A DNA stretch of 64,000 nt from Branchinecta lynchi (Eukaryota > Arthropoda > Branchiopoda > Anostraca > Branchinectidae). The notes under the pieces are model-generated. The model was not told the DNA's origin. It did no database searches and saw only the letters and a program-made list of their open reading frames with translations. Of this stretch, positions 34,896 to 46,072 are shown in pieces. The translations under genes were made by a program, and so were the position numbers. Within the stretch, counting starts at the first letter, position 1. Each line of letters starts with the position of its first letter. The stretch is from contig JAKZAP010000013.1 in assembly GCA_023053575.1 (NCBI GenBank), forward strand, positions 8,259,523 through 8,323,522, read 5' to 3'.

Positions 34896-35078
34896 TTTAT
34901 TCAAACAATGTTTACACGGATACGTCAGCTCTGATTTTTCATCAGCGATATTTCGGCCCTTCTTGGCAAGGGTCCTCGTCAGGACCCTTGCCTGACGAGG
35001 ACCCTTGCCAAGAAGGGCCGAAATATTGCTGATGAAAAATCAGAGCTGACGTATCCGTGTAAACATTGTTTGAATAAA
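34896..35078. repeat. 183-bp near-perfect palindrome with two hammerhead-like cores
   Basis: Left (34896-34983) and right (34991-35078) 88-nt arms are almost exact inverses around the 7-nt spacer ACCCTTG. Each arm, read outward from the centre, carries CTGACGA, a GGACCCTTGCCAAGAAGGGC stem and CGAAATAT. The minus-strand arm then has CGCTG and the plus-strand arm TGCTG. The outer parts (CGGATACGTCAGC, CAAACAATGTTTACA) match the fold-back at 24407. The pair resembles inverted terminal repeats of a Penelope-like element reduced to its ends; that is inference. Confidence 0.85.
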
Positions 35079-36094
35079 AAATATCCCAAGTGTTGTAAAT
35101 TGAAACCGCGCATCCTTGGGTTAGCTGTTATGAAACTTCTGGCAGTGAATGAACTTACTTATGGGTCATTGATTCCAGCCATGGTTTGCAAGCTAGAGGC
35201 CTACTTCACATCCTTCGAACCCACAGCTCTGTGCAGCTGCTCCTTTGAGAGAGCACCAATAATTTACAAGCTGTGAATCGAATTGTGAAGTCGAAACGAT
35301 GAATCAATTCTATTTCTGTGTGAAGTGGGTACTGAGGCGGAAAAAGTTGCTGAATAGGCATAGGTGTTGAACAAGGGCGGTAGGGCAGGGGTCAAAACAA
35401 GTAGGCAGAGATGATATAATTCACTCGAAAATGAGATTGTTTCTAACGGTTCACAAATTCCGTGGAAGAGGATAAGTTAAAGTTTAACCGAAAATGACAG
35501 AGATAGGGCACTTTACCTATTCACTTAAATAGACCTTGAAGACCCGATGAAACTGCGTTACGTCATTGCTCCACTATTCATATAATAAATTTCCATCGAA
35601 TGAACTTTTTCTTTCTGATTTGTGGTAGCCTACTTCTATGTGCTTGTACCTGTATGCTTAAAAAAGCAACTGCAACAGTAAACGATTCCCGAAAAATAAA
35701 TTCTTTTGGATCCATGCAATAGTGGGCTTTTTTCAGAAGTGACCTTACAAATCTGGCATTTCCGGAGCTTCGCTTCATTAGCCGCTGAAATGCTTGAAAT
35801 TCAAATTCTCCGCGTCGGGTGAACTTTGTTTTGTCTTGCCAGGAGCTGGCAGCAGTGTATATTCTGCATTCGCAAGATTAAAAATTCGAAAGTTCTTACT
35901 GAAGTCGAAACTCGAAAGAATTCAGTGTTTTCCAGTACCGTATACTTTAAGGTTAAGTTAAGTTTTAATTAGAAGTATGGTTCTTTGAACGTTAGCGAAC
36001 TTTGAATAGTGTAATTTTGGGCTAAATGGTAAACGAAGATCCGAGACTCTCTTTCTTATAAGTTCTTAATTAGCTACTTTGGCTGACCTGTACT

Positions 36095-36251
36095 CAGGCC
36101 CATATCCAGGAATTTATTGCGGGGGGGGGGTGCCTTGCCTGCCGGTCGGACAAAAAAGTACAAAAAGACAGATCAGAGGAAAAAGCATAGAAAAATTTGA
36201 TTTTTTGGTATGTTTCGGGGGACCCCCCCCCCACCTCTGGATACAGCCCTG
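36095..36251. mobile_element. hAT-like MITE, CAGGGC..TATCCAGG family, TSD CCTGTACT
   Basis: The 157-bp element starts CAGGCCCATATCCAGG and ends TCTGGATACAGCCCTG. It is flanked by perfect CCTGTACT repeats (36087-36094 and 36252-36259). The core GGACAAAAAAGTACAAAAAG is the inverse of that in the 15992 copy, so it is inserted in the opposite orientation. Confidence 0.9.
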
Positions 36252-37560
36252 CCTGTACTTTATTTAAAGATCAAAACAAATCGCAGCCTGAGGCCAAATG
36301 GCCTTTAGTTGTAATGTAAGTTATATAAAGTTTGCATGTATCAGAGAATAGTCAGTTCTTTTGAAGCAGAAACAGCGTGATTTGATTTAACATCTTCCTT
36401 TTTCCCGTCGGACCTGCAAAAATATAGAAAACGAGTTTCTAAACCTCTTTCTAAAATTAAATCTATCCTCTTAATATATCCCTGAAATCCTTAGGGGAAA
36501 CAAAAACAACTTGTTTCCTTTTCTATAGAGTTATTTTTAGTTTAGAGCTTTGCCTTTTACTTCATCCCTTTCTGACCTAAAAGGAGCTAGCGAACTTCCG
36601 CTTTCTCTGTTATTTGGGGCAAGCTCCCAAACTTCCAGGATTGAACTTTTCTAATGGGACCATTGAGAAATGAACGTTTAGAAAACAAATCGCAAATGTT
36701 TTGACGCTTTGCATCCTTTCGATTAGTTGCACCATATGGGATAGTGCCGGCGCGGAAACTTTAATTGCTTGAAGGGTGCCGAACAAATTATTGTCAGAGT
36801 AATGTTTCCGGCTTGAACTACGTTTTCCGCATATAGGATTGGGAATATCACTATAGTGGCCTTTTGGAGCCAATCGAGCCTTTGAGGCCTTCGTAAGTAC
36901 TGTCTTGTCGCAGTTTACTAATCTGTCTGTGCATTTTGGAGCAACTATTTGATAGTTCAAAAAGGTCATTAAAGATTTCAGAGTAGAAGTTCAGACTTTC
37001 TTTTTATCGTTGCAAACGTTGAAAACTTCGTGAAACTGTTTGAAACTTCCAAATGGAATCGTTTCGTCGTCACTTCCTTCCGTCACTTCGTTTCCTTGGA
37101 CTTCAACTTGCCTTCTGAACTCTGAACTATAAGCCTTCACCAATATGCTGCAAATCCATCCGAAATCAGAAGCCGGTGTTAAATTGCAACGTACAAGACA
37201 CCACCAACGCAACTATTCGGGCTTCAACGATCCAATATGCTGCCCTTTCAGTCTTCTCCCAGCCCACAAAGCAGTTCTTGTATGGTCAGACTCTAGTTAC
37301 CTGAGGCCTGTTCGTAAAAACAGCGATATAGCTAATTGTAGAGGTAACGAAATGTGATGTGGCGTAAAGCTACTAAACTCCGATCGTTCGCAGCGGAAAA
37401 GGTATGATAAGTACTCGAATCCGCATAGTCATAGTACAGAGATAGGGAGACGGAGGTTCTATCTGATTATTTGTTCTTGGTACTATGAAGAATAGCTTGT
37501 TCGTACTTTGTTCAGCCTGTACAATAGGTGTCTAGCTTATTTTTCATTTATTTTTTACAG

Positions 37561-37699
37561 TTTGCCGATTTAATTTCGAAGGACGAATTGGTGACGACCC
37601 TCCTGAAGCACAGGCAAGGGACGCTGTTTGCCCCGACCAACGCGGCGCTGCGGATGCACCAGGGCGACAAAAATTCAAACTTTTTGCTTTACCATTTAT
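37561..37699 (+). CDS. Fas1: Fasciclin-1, exon 2 (FAS1 domain 1, H1 box)
   Basis: The exon follows a TTTTTTACAG acceptor and ends at a GTAAGT donor after 46 codons plus one base. It encodes residues 34-79. The FAS1 H1 motif TLFAPTNAAL lies at residues 54-63 and the LLYHL segment at 75-79, which corresponds to the conserved YH of FAS1 domains. The phases join it exactly to exon 1 (phase 0) and exon 3 (T + CA gives Ser80). It is noticeably GC-rich (ACGCTGTTTGCCCCGACC) compared with the flanking introns, as expected for coding sequence. Confidence 0.9.
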
Positions 37700-37776
37700 G
37701 TAAGTACCCGCTTTATCGTTTGACTTCGCTCCAACAGGAAAATAAAATCTGGAACCAGAAATGCGAACATTTCCAC

Positions 37777-37868
37777 CAACCAGCGAGAGTCTATATAGGA
37801 AGGGGGTCAATGCACCGTATCGCGATTTGAGGTAATTTAAGGCAGAGCGATTTGAGGTAATCTAAGGT
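37777..37868 (+). repeat. AACCAGCGAGAG...AGGTAATTTAAGG repeat, copy 2
   Basis: This copy reads AACCAGCGAGAGTCTATATA and then GCGATTTGAGGTAATTTAAGG twice in slightly different form. It is related to 13800-13884. Confidence 0.5.
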
Positions 37869-39337
37869 ATATCATCTTCACATCATGCTGACAGTGACAT
37901 GATAGTAACAGCCATGGTTCAGCGAACAAAACTCAGTCGAACGTTGCCTCTAGTGCTACCTTTCAGCATTTTCTCGACCCACAGTATCCCACTAAAAAAT
38001 GACATAAAAAGCCTGTTCCACCCTTCTGAGAATCGTAACTATTAATTACTATTTCCGTTCCAACCTCACGAAAAGTTACTACACTGACGTTCTAACTTTC
38101 TCGAAATAGTAACTAATAGTAACTATTTGCTTAACATGCTCGAGAGCGTAGTAAGCATGGTAACTACGGATCTCTGTAACGTGATTGGCTGGATTACCAC
38201 GTGGAGTGATAATTTGGTGAAGATAGAATAATTCGTTCCAGCCTTTAAGCCAAGAAGCCAATATTTGTGACCTCATGCGTAGTAACTACGGTAAGTAGGG
38301 TGAAACACGCTCAAAAACTCATCTCCGAGAAAATAACAAAATTAACTCGTATGATTAGGCCTCTGGTAGAGGCATGCCTAAAGAGTTGGCGCTATCCTGT
38401 AACAGACTTGTAGCTTCTTAACGTATCAACTGTAAGGTCTGTAAGAATGTGTTTACATACCATGTTTTGTTGGCTCTTCACCTAGCTTTCATCAAAGAAG
38501 AGGTTTTCTGCCGAGTCCTGTCAGAAACAAATGGTCACCGTACTAAACGTGTCCCATGGGTGGATGAGAAGTCATCACGACTAGAGAGTTTCAAAGTCAC
38601 GCCCAATTTACCGCCACCTGCTGAAAACCGAACTTAAATTTACTGCGAAACGATTGGAATAAAGGCGCTAACGGAAACTTCGGGTTCATGCCGACTCGAC
38701 GAAGTAAATGGAAATTTTATTGGGTCATTGATGGTTTTAAGTCCCTGACACGGTGCATCCGGATTAAAGAAATCTTGACGTAAGTAAGAGGGGGAGGGGG
38801 GGGGGAGTAATTTTTCCCGTTTCCGGTAATTTTTCCTGCTTCAACAGCTACTGTCGGATCCGATACAGCCACTGTCATCAAAATCGCATCAACATCGGAC
38901 AGTAAGAGACGGGGTGCGGTTTTCCCGCTTCGAATTTAATGACTCATAACGAGCTGTCGTTTCCGCGAATTCGAAAACAGTTTATTTTGATTTGTGGCAA
39001 TACCGACGCGAGCCTTAAATGAATAGTTATTATGTTGAAATTTCCAAAATGTGGCCTCTCTAATGATAACGATGTCTTCTCGCGTGCCGAGACGGTAGGT
39101 GTCCTGTTTCAGGCTGAGAATAGGATATCACTGAAGATTTTGTCTTAGTATGGAGTAGGCTACTGGTAACACTCGAATAAGGTTTGGTTTATATACATGG
39201 CCGAGAGGTTGAAGTAAGACGAGGGTTTTAACGTGTCTGCTGATACACTTCTAAAGTTCTATAAAAATAGTGTGCGTGGACATGGCTTTAAGCTGAGGGG
39301 CTGGTGACTCCCTAAAAACATTGCCGGCTGGCCGCTC

Positions 39338-39433
39338 CAAACCAGAGTGTTGGACTCTTGGAACGCACTTCCATCTGGAGTATTGATGAGTTATTCTGTC
39401 AATGCTTTCAGTAAACACTTGAACAATTTAAAT
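39338..39433 (+). pseudogene. LINE ORF2 C-terminal fragment
   Basis: In one frame the DNA encodes RVLDSWNALPSGVL, then SVNAFSKHLNNLN. The pattern RV-WN-LP followed by S-N-F---L is the standard C-terminal end of CR1-like LINE proteins. Upstream sequence is too decayed to recognise. Confidence 0.6.
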
Positions 39434-40968
39434 GTCGAAATACCTACGACGAACGGTGTTTTAAATAAAGCATAAGCGTGAACGGTCCTGTAATGGCTTA
39501 TTTTATTGCAATGTGTTGTTGGAAGACTTTAGAGGCTTAACAATACTCACAAGAGCGTAACGCGTAAAGAAGGCTAGCCTCTATAATAATAAAACGAACT
39601 GTATCCGGGTATGTCTTTCTTTCGGAATTACGGTCGAAAGCTGCATGGTTGAGCCCTCGCATTAGTTTAGACACAGACGACTGACGATTAATTTTTCGGG
39701 GTCGGTTTTTCTTCATTTTTTTCAGTTCCAGACCAGAAAAGCGGACGAATCTGAACTTTTCCATACGGAAGTAGTGACAGTGCTGAAAAGACTACCAGCA
39801 ACTCCAGTCCACGAACGGTATGTTCTGATTGTCCCTGGAGGAAAATCCGAGGGAAAAACGTGAGAAGAACTTAGGTTCCCCAAACAAGGTCGCAGTCGAT
39901 GCTGCAGTATAGGGAGGGTTCTTATACATACTTGCATGGATACAGTTCCGTCTAAACCGCGGGCTATGACTGGATTCCCGTACATTTGTCAGTATTTCTT
40001 CACACAAGTCAGACAATCACGCCTTTGTGACCTTAATTGAACTTTGCCACTTCGTCATTACTCTTTAGATCAGAGTTTTCCTTTAGCCTGTTGTATCGAA
40101 AAGGGAAGAATCCCCACTGTTATTTGCTAATGTAATCAATCATACTTCAAGTCCTGTAGCTTTGTTGTCCCTCCTGGTCTTCCACATCACTTCACTTTGT
40201 GAGAATGGGCTGGTAGGTTCGAGTTCGCATCAAAACGTGGACTTACTAACACTAATCTGACTGTCGGCATATTCTTCGTACAAACATTAAAGACCGACCG
40301 TATGTTGCGGTAAGGTCAAGACCAGACAAGACTTCTGGCATCAAACGTTCCCTTTCGAAACAGCAACCAAGTACGAGCAAGAAAGATGGCAAACAAGAAA
40401 AGTACATTCAAAATATCCGTAATGATGAAGTATTTGGTATCTAGAACTTACCAACAGGTAACTGATTTTCCATTATTTTGAAATCCCGGTATCGTAGGAC
40501 TACGAAAAGAGTGACGGGAGTGGAGCGAATGAGTTAGTGAATAAAAACGAAACAGACAGCAGATCTGGTCTCAAGCAGAAACAACGTATTGTGAGGCCAT
40601 CTTATCACAAGAGCCTTCCCAGACCTATTCGTAGAATGATTTTCTGCCGCCTGATTTTCTGCCCCGTTTTTGCCCACCGCGTGGTATGGCGGTAGGTTAT
40701 TTTGTTCATGGAAGTCTCTTTTGGTTTGTTTTCTGAAGGGTCGATGGTCGTAGAGCGTCCTGTTTTGGAATAGCGTCGGCTTGAAAGTGGCTGATCTACA
40801 CATTCTAGCTCTAGCCTTGATTTCAAACAGGAACCCAGAGGAAGGCCTCTGCGTCGAATTCAGAATAGGGAGGTGGGTATTTTCTCCTGATCTAGATCCA
40901 GTTCATTTAGACCCAGTTCATTTTGTTATTTCACTCTGTGACCTCACTAATCTGAGATTTTATTCCAG

Positions 40969-41150
40969 CAAATGTGGCCTTAACTTTGGATAAACTCGAA
41001 CAATCTGTCACCAGTGAACTCCCTGGCAACCCGCCAATTTGGATTACGAGGCGAAAAATTCCTGATTTGGAAGTATTCGAGTATTTTGTCAATAATGCAC
41101 GAGTCCTTCAAGCGGATGTCAAGGGGAAGACGAATGCTCAGGATGAACAG
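40969..41150 (+). CDS. Fas1: Fasciclin-1, exon 3 (FAS1 domain 1, central part)
   Basis: The exon has a TTCCAG acceptor and a GTAAGA donor. It is 182 bp: two bases completing Ser80 and 60 codons (residues 81-140). It encodes LEQSVTSELPGNPPIWITRR (89-108) and EYFVNNARVLQADVK (117-131). The PGNPP-ITR and VNNAR segments are hallmarks of the first FAS1 domain of arthropod Fas1, which supports orthology rather than another FAS1-domain protein. It ends phase 0. Confidence 0.9.
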
Positions 41151-44100
41151 GTAAGAATTGAGGTCACCCAGTTTGGAATTTAGTTTAAAGGCCAACTGAC
41201 GACTTAAAGGAGTGAGTTGACAAGGCGGAAAATAGGAAGGAAACCATTACCATACAGTAAACACTTTTTTTGTCTTTGTGAAAAAATCTTAGCACCAACG
41301 CAATTGACAGAAAATGAATCGTCTCTTTGTAACATGAGTCCTTTAATTCCTCCCGCTAGTGAAGTATTCAGTGGGCCAGAAAACATATGATAGCTTGGAG
41401 GATACACCTTTTCTTTTTGAAATTTATGGCAGATTGCAGAAATGATATTAAACACACAAAAAATTATCTGAAGAGATAAATACTGCCAAATATTTAGCTG
41501 TTTTTGTTAGATTTATTCCTACACCAGCTAAATATTTTTCCTTGTATTAGATTTTTTTGAGAAGATCTAGTTTCAGCTTGCCGGGGGGAGGGGGGAGGAT
41601 GCTTCCGGATCACGCCACTAGATTATCCAACAGTTTTACCGAATCCTGCTTGGAACTGGGGACTTGGACGGGGTGACCTAGAGTCTAGACAGTGCAAATG
41701 CTAGAATTCTTCCGATCTAACTCCTTTACCTAGCTTTTTTTCGAAGCCTCAGAGGTCAGAGCCTGATTGCCTCGTGTTCTACTCACCCTGAACCCAAAAT
41801 ATGAACAAAACATGAATGAGCAACGTCCATAGGTTTGCTCTCTCGACTTCGTTTCTGTAAAACTGCCTAGATTGGAAACTAACTGTGACCTAGGCCTGCA
41901 GAAATCATCGTCGTTTAAAACGCAAATGGAACTAGTCGCTGTTTGAATGCCACTGTACGTTCGGACAATCAGTCTGCACAGGTAGCTTATTCCCCTCTTT
42001 ACAGACAATGAATGAGTGAATGAATGTTTTTACCGCCAAAGTCCCAGGGGCCATGACGGGAAAAACAAAAATGAAATAAAAAACAAAACCGACAATTATC
42101 ATCATAGTATTATGACAATTCTACCACTTTTGGTAATAATTAATAAATAAATCTTAACACCAAAGAGTTCTCTGCTCCTTACCCCCCAAAAACGCCCCGA
42201 AAGCTTCATACCCTGCTTGTGAACCCTCCCAACCGACGCAGGTCACCAAAATTTTTCTTTCCCATATTTCTTACCATATCCTCCTTTTCCATCGTTTCTC
42301 ACCCAAATATCTCCCTTCTCAAATCTTTTACCTCCACGCAACGACCCGCCAAATAACAAATGCCCTCCCCTTGCAAACCGCACTTTAGGGCAAAAGTAAG
42401 GACCAGAACGTAACTTACCTTTCCTTAAACGTTTTCCTCTTTTCCCCAGTGGGATAGAATCCGCCGTCAAACTTATCAAACATTTCAGCTCCTCTGGCCT
42501 AAGCCCCGCTTCAAAAACTCGTCGAATTCTAGACTGAAATAATATTAATGGAGCTGCCTGTGATCATCAAATTGGGTCAACTTGTATTCTTAGTTAACTC
42601 CTCACAGATATCGATGATATAAAAAACTATGTGGCGACGACATACTGCAGATGTTGGCAGCCTTTCTAGGGCTTCTTGCCAAACTGAGTTTCCAGCAAAT
42701 TGACCCCTATAGGAATATAAGACCATGACGCAATCTGTGACGGTAGAGCTTGGCTTCGTAACGACCTCGAAACTTGTGCCAGTAAAGAGATGGTACTCTT
42801 TCTCGCACCAAGAGTGAAAAACTATGAGGATGAACTCAACTCTTACGTGTTATCCGCAATAGAGACTCCTTGAAACAAACTTAAACATTTTGTCAAAAAA
42901 GTAGCAACTTGATCCTTTCCTGGGGCGAAGTACCACCACCCATCAAGATGTATCAAGTTGAGTAGCACTTTATTCCATACCTTGAAATGATTGCCTTACA
43001 AATAGTTGATTGATTTTTATGTAGTCTATTTTTTCGTTCACTTTGAACCACTAACTCCGTTGGTTGGAAATATTAGTTCAGGGCCAGTTTCGAGAAAAAT
43101 TGCTCTTTCACCACACACAGACCGAGTGAGGTTCACCGCCAGCAGATCACTGTGACCTTTCTCACAGGCTTATCTTTCTAGTCCCTAAAAGCTTATAGCT
43201 CTATGTACTGCAGGATCTCTTAGTTTAAAAGGAAGTATTGATCTATCCTGGATCATATAGGGTTTCCCCATTATCGCTGCCGAGTAAGGTAAGCTTTTTC
43301 TCCGGGAATGTAGGACGGGAAGATAGGACGAAGGTGACCCGCGAAATTTTATAGGCAAAAGCTTTGAAAACAATCGGCGAAAACTTCAAAATTGTGAAAA
43401 ATAAGTCATACAGCCTCAAAGCATATCGGAACAGAGTTGTTTTGAGATTCCATATGAAAGTATATGAAAATGCTGTCTGTCCGTCTCTTTGAATGTGCTC
43501 AAGGTGAATCTCGATCAATTGTAATATTTTGTCGCAAGTTGACACGTGGACACCATAAGTCAACAGCCTATAGGGTGCGTCTGATTCGCAGACTGGCTTT
43601 TTATGGCACTTGCAGCCTCTGGCTCAAGTGCCATATACCACACAATTCCGTCTGTCGGTCTATCGGTCGGGCGGTCTGTCCCACGATTGCGAGTTAGGGT
43701 ACTTCGAGGGAGGGAAGAGGAGGGAGTGGCAGGAGGGGGAATCCGGAATATTGAGTAATTCCTAACCGGGGCAGGGTTCCAATGAAACTTGACAAGTGAA
43801 CAGAGGACATGTCTCGTTCCAATCAAGTCCGGCAAGGATAAGACAGGTGTGGGGGCGTTGGTAGGGGAGCCCGGAAATTTCCTGAAACGGCTAGACTTTA
43901 GGGATCAGGGTGGAATCTGCTGGGAAGAACAAGCATATGCTCTAGATAAATCGTATACACAACCGGACTTGATCCTTTCTCACTACATACACATGCACAG
44001 TATAGTAACCGATTCCACCTTAAAGGGGGGGGGGAGGAGGGTTTCCCGGAATTCGGACGGTGGCGGGTTGGGGTATTTCCACGATGAAACTAACTTGGGA

Positions 44101-44356
44101 ATAATCAGTTTCCCGATCCGACCAAGGCGGGTGTGGGGTATTGGAATATTGGTGTTCGGAATATTGAGTCACGTGTAACTTTTGATTGGGTGGTCGGAAT
44201 GAAATTAGTAACTAAACAGGACATGTCTCTGATTTTCCAATTCAAGTCTGGACCAGTTAAGACAGGTGTAGGAAAGTTGGGGGGGTTGGACCTCGTGAAA
44301 CGGCGAGACTGGAGGGATCGGGGTGGAACCTGCTGGGACGAACAAGCATCTGCTCT

Positions 44357-44530
44357 CAGTCTCAGTTCCGAATCCAGGAATATATTTCGGGGGGGGGGGG
44401 GCCTGCGGGTCGGACAAAAAAGTACAAAAAAGACATACATCAGATGAAAAAGCCTATAAAAATGATTATTTTTGTATGTTTCGGGGGTGGGGGTTTCAAC
44501 CCCCTACCCCCCCCCCTGGATACGGCCTTA
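44357..44530. mobile_element. hAT-like MITE nested in family A, TSD TCTGCTCT
   Basis: The 174-bp element has the TTCCGAATCCAGG and CCTGGATACGGCC ends and the GGACAAAAAAGTACAAAAAAG core of the 15992 family. TCTGCTCT is duplicated at 44349-44356 and 44531-44538. The family A motif TCTGCTCTAGATAAATCGT is interrupted exactly at the duplication, so the MITE is the younger insertion. Confidence 0.85.
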
Positions 44531-44949
44531 TCTGCTCTAGATAAATCGTTTACACAACCGGACTTGATCCGGACACCGAGGGGGGGGGGGGTCTCAGGAT
44601 TCCGATGATGGTGGTTTGGGATATTGTCATGATGAAGTTTTCTTGAGAATAATCAGTTTCCAGATCCGATCATTGGGGAGGGGATCTGGAATATTGAGTT
44701 GTACGGATGGGTCGGATTCGAATTAAACTTGAAAACTGAACAGAAGACATGTCTATGATGTTCCAGTTCAAGTCTGGACCCCATAAGACAGGTGTGGGGG
44801 AGTTCGGGGGGGGGGGGGGGGTAAATCTCGTGAAACGGCTAGACTGGAAAGATTGATGTTGAAATTGCTGGGAAGAACAAGCATCTGCCCTAGATAAATC
44901 GTTTACACAACCGGACTTGGTCCGGACACTTAGGGAAAAAACGAAATGC

Positions 44950-44989
44950 ACCCCCCCCCCCTCGAAATAAATTTCTGGATACAGGCCTG
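44950..44989. mobile_element. MITE end fragment
   Basis: A C-tract and CGAAATAAATTTCTGGATACAGGCCTG match one end of the CAAGGCCGTATCCA family. The other end is missing. Confidence 0.6.
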
Positions 44990-46072
44990 TTAGGGGGTAT
45001 TTGGGGTTTGGGGTATTTTCACGATGGAACTTGGCAGGCGTATCAGGGACCCGATCTCACTTACTTGCAAATAGTAATTTTCTCGATCCGATCAAGGAGG
45101 GGGTAGTGCAGGGAGGGGGAATCCGGAATATTGAGTCATGCGAGGATCTGGTGTTATTTTTGTGTCCGGACCAGATCCGGAAACTGGGGGGGTGGGGGTG
45201 ACCGGAAAATTCGTGACCCATTTAGACTGGAGATCGGGATGGAAGTTGGTGGGAAGAATAAACATATTCTATAGATAAATCATTTGCACAGCTGGATTGG
45301 ATCTGGACTCGGTGGGTGAGTTGGAGGGGGGGGGGGGTCCGGTAATCGCGAGTTAAGGTACTTCCAAATGTGCTAGGACGATGAAACTTGGCTGGAATAT
45401 CAGAGACCCGCCAAGATTAGTTTAGAAAGTGTCACTTTCCAGAAAAGACCATTTCCTAAAGTAATCATTTTAACCTTAAAGTACAAAAAAATACTTTTAA
45501 GCAAAACATACATTTTCATGATACCCATGAGCCCGTGTTGCTTACAAATGAATTTCTAGCTCCCGTAAAGTTCGCGTTTAACTGCAAAATTAAAACATAC
45601 TTTGGACCAAACCATACATTTCGTGATCCCTAAGGGCCCATGATTATTTGTTTCCAAGCTGTTTGATCACAAATGAGTTTTCTAGCACCCTTAAAGTGCG
45701 CATCTTAATCCAAAAGAGAAAAAAAAAATTGTTGACCAAACGGTACATATTCATATATGACCCCGAAGGGCCCACACGAGCCCATCATAAGTTTTGCCTC
45801 AACGGTTTTGCTCACATATGAATTTCTGGTGCCCTTAAAGTGCACATCATCACAGCCAATTGCCTTTTTACCAAACGATACATTCTCATGGTTTTGAAGG
45901 CCCCTTATTTCTTCTTATCTCAAGAGATTTGCTTACAAACAAACACAAATAAAACACGAGTTGGCAAATTCCTACTTTCATCCTCTGAGCCATCCTTGCA
46001 AGTGCTATATGAGCTTCTAGCTCTTGTTCTAAACCTTTCGGACTGTATATGTATTTCACTTTCTACATAGTA

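Larger units (their letters stand above)
25395..37560 (+). other. Fas1 intron 1 (12.2 kb)
   Basis: The intron is bounded by GTGAGT and TTTTTTACAG. It contains a family B fragment, a hAT MITE, a fold-back, palindromic and family A/B fragments, a truncated LINE with a long ORF, the hammerhead-bearing palindrome and a second MITE. 28330-29650 and 35100-36090 show no feature I can identify beyond scattered A/T runs. Confidence 0.8.
37700..40968 (+). other. Fas1 intron 2 (3.3 kb)
   Basis: The intron runs from GTAAGT to TTTATTCCAG. It includes the second copy of the AACCAGCGAGAG...AGGTAATTTAAGG repeat just after exon 2 (37777-37868) and a LINE fragment at 39338-39433. Otherwise it shows nothing identifiable. 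Confidence 0.8.
43602..46000 (+). repeat. Family A repeat, full-length copy with 3' tandem tail
   Basis: It opens with the hairpin TATGGCACTTG / CAAGTGCCATA (43602-43635, 12-nt loop) and a GTCTGTCGGTCTATCGGTCG tract. G-rich units follow with AACAAGCATCTGC and CGATGAAACTTGG, with G-tracts near 44028, 44389, 44580, 44808 and 45328. After 45460 the motif changes to ~126-144-bp units containing TTTCTAGCACCCTTAAAGTG and TTGACCAAACGGTACATT (45552, 45678, 45822). The same tail follows the 50105 copy. A MITE is nested at 44357. Confidence 0.75.

Noticed and set aside
36610..36969. 119-codon minus-strand ORF in Fas1 intron 1
   Set aside because: No recognisable domain, no convincing splice signals, and it lies antisense in an intron.
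37700..37830. Extension of exon 2 to the ORF end at 37830
   Set aside because: The GTAAGT at 37700 is a perfect donor, and joining to exon 3 restores the FAS1 domain; the extension is unrelated sequence.
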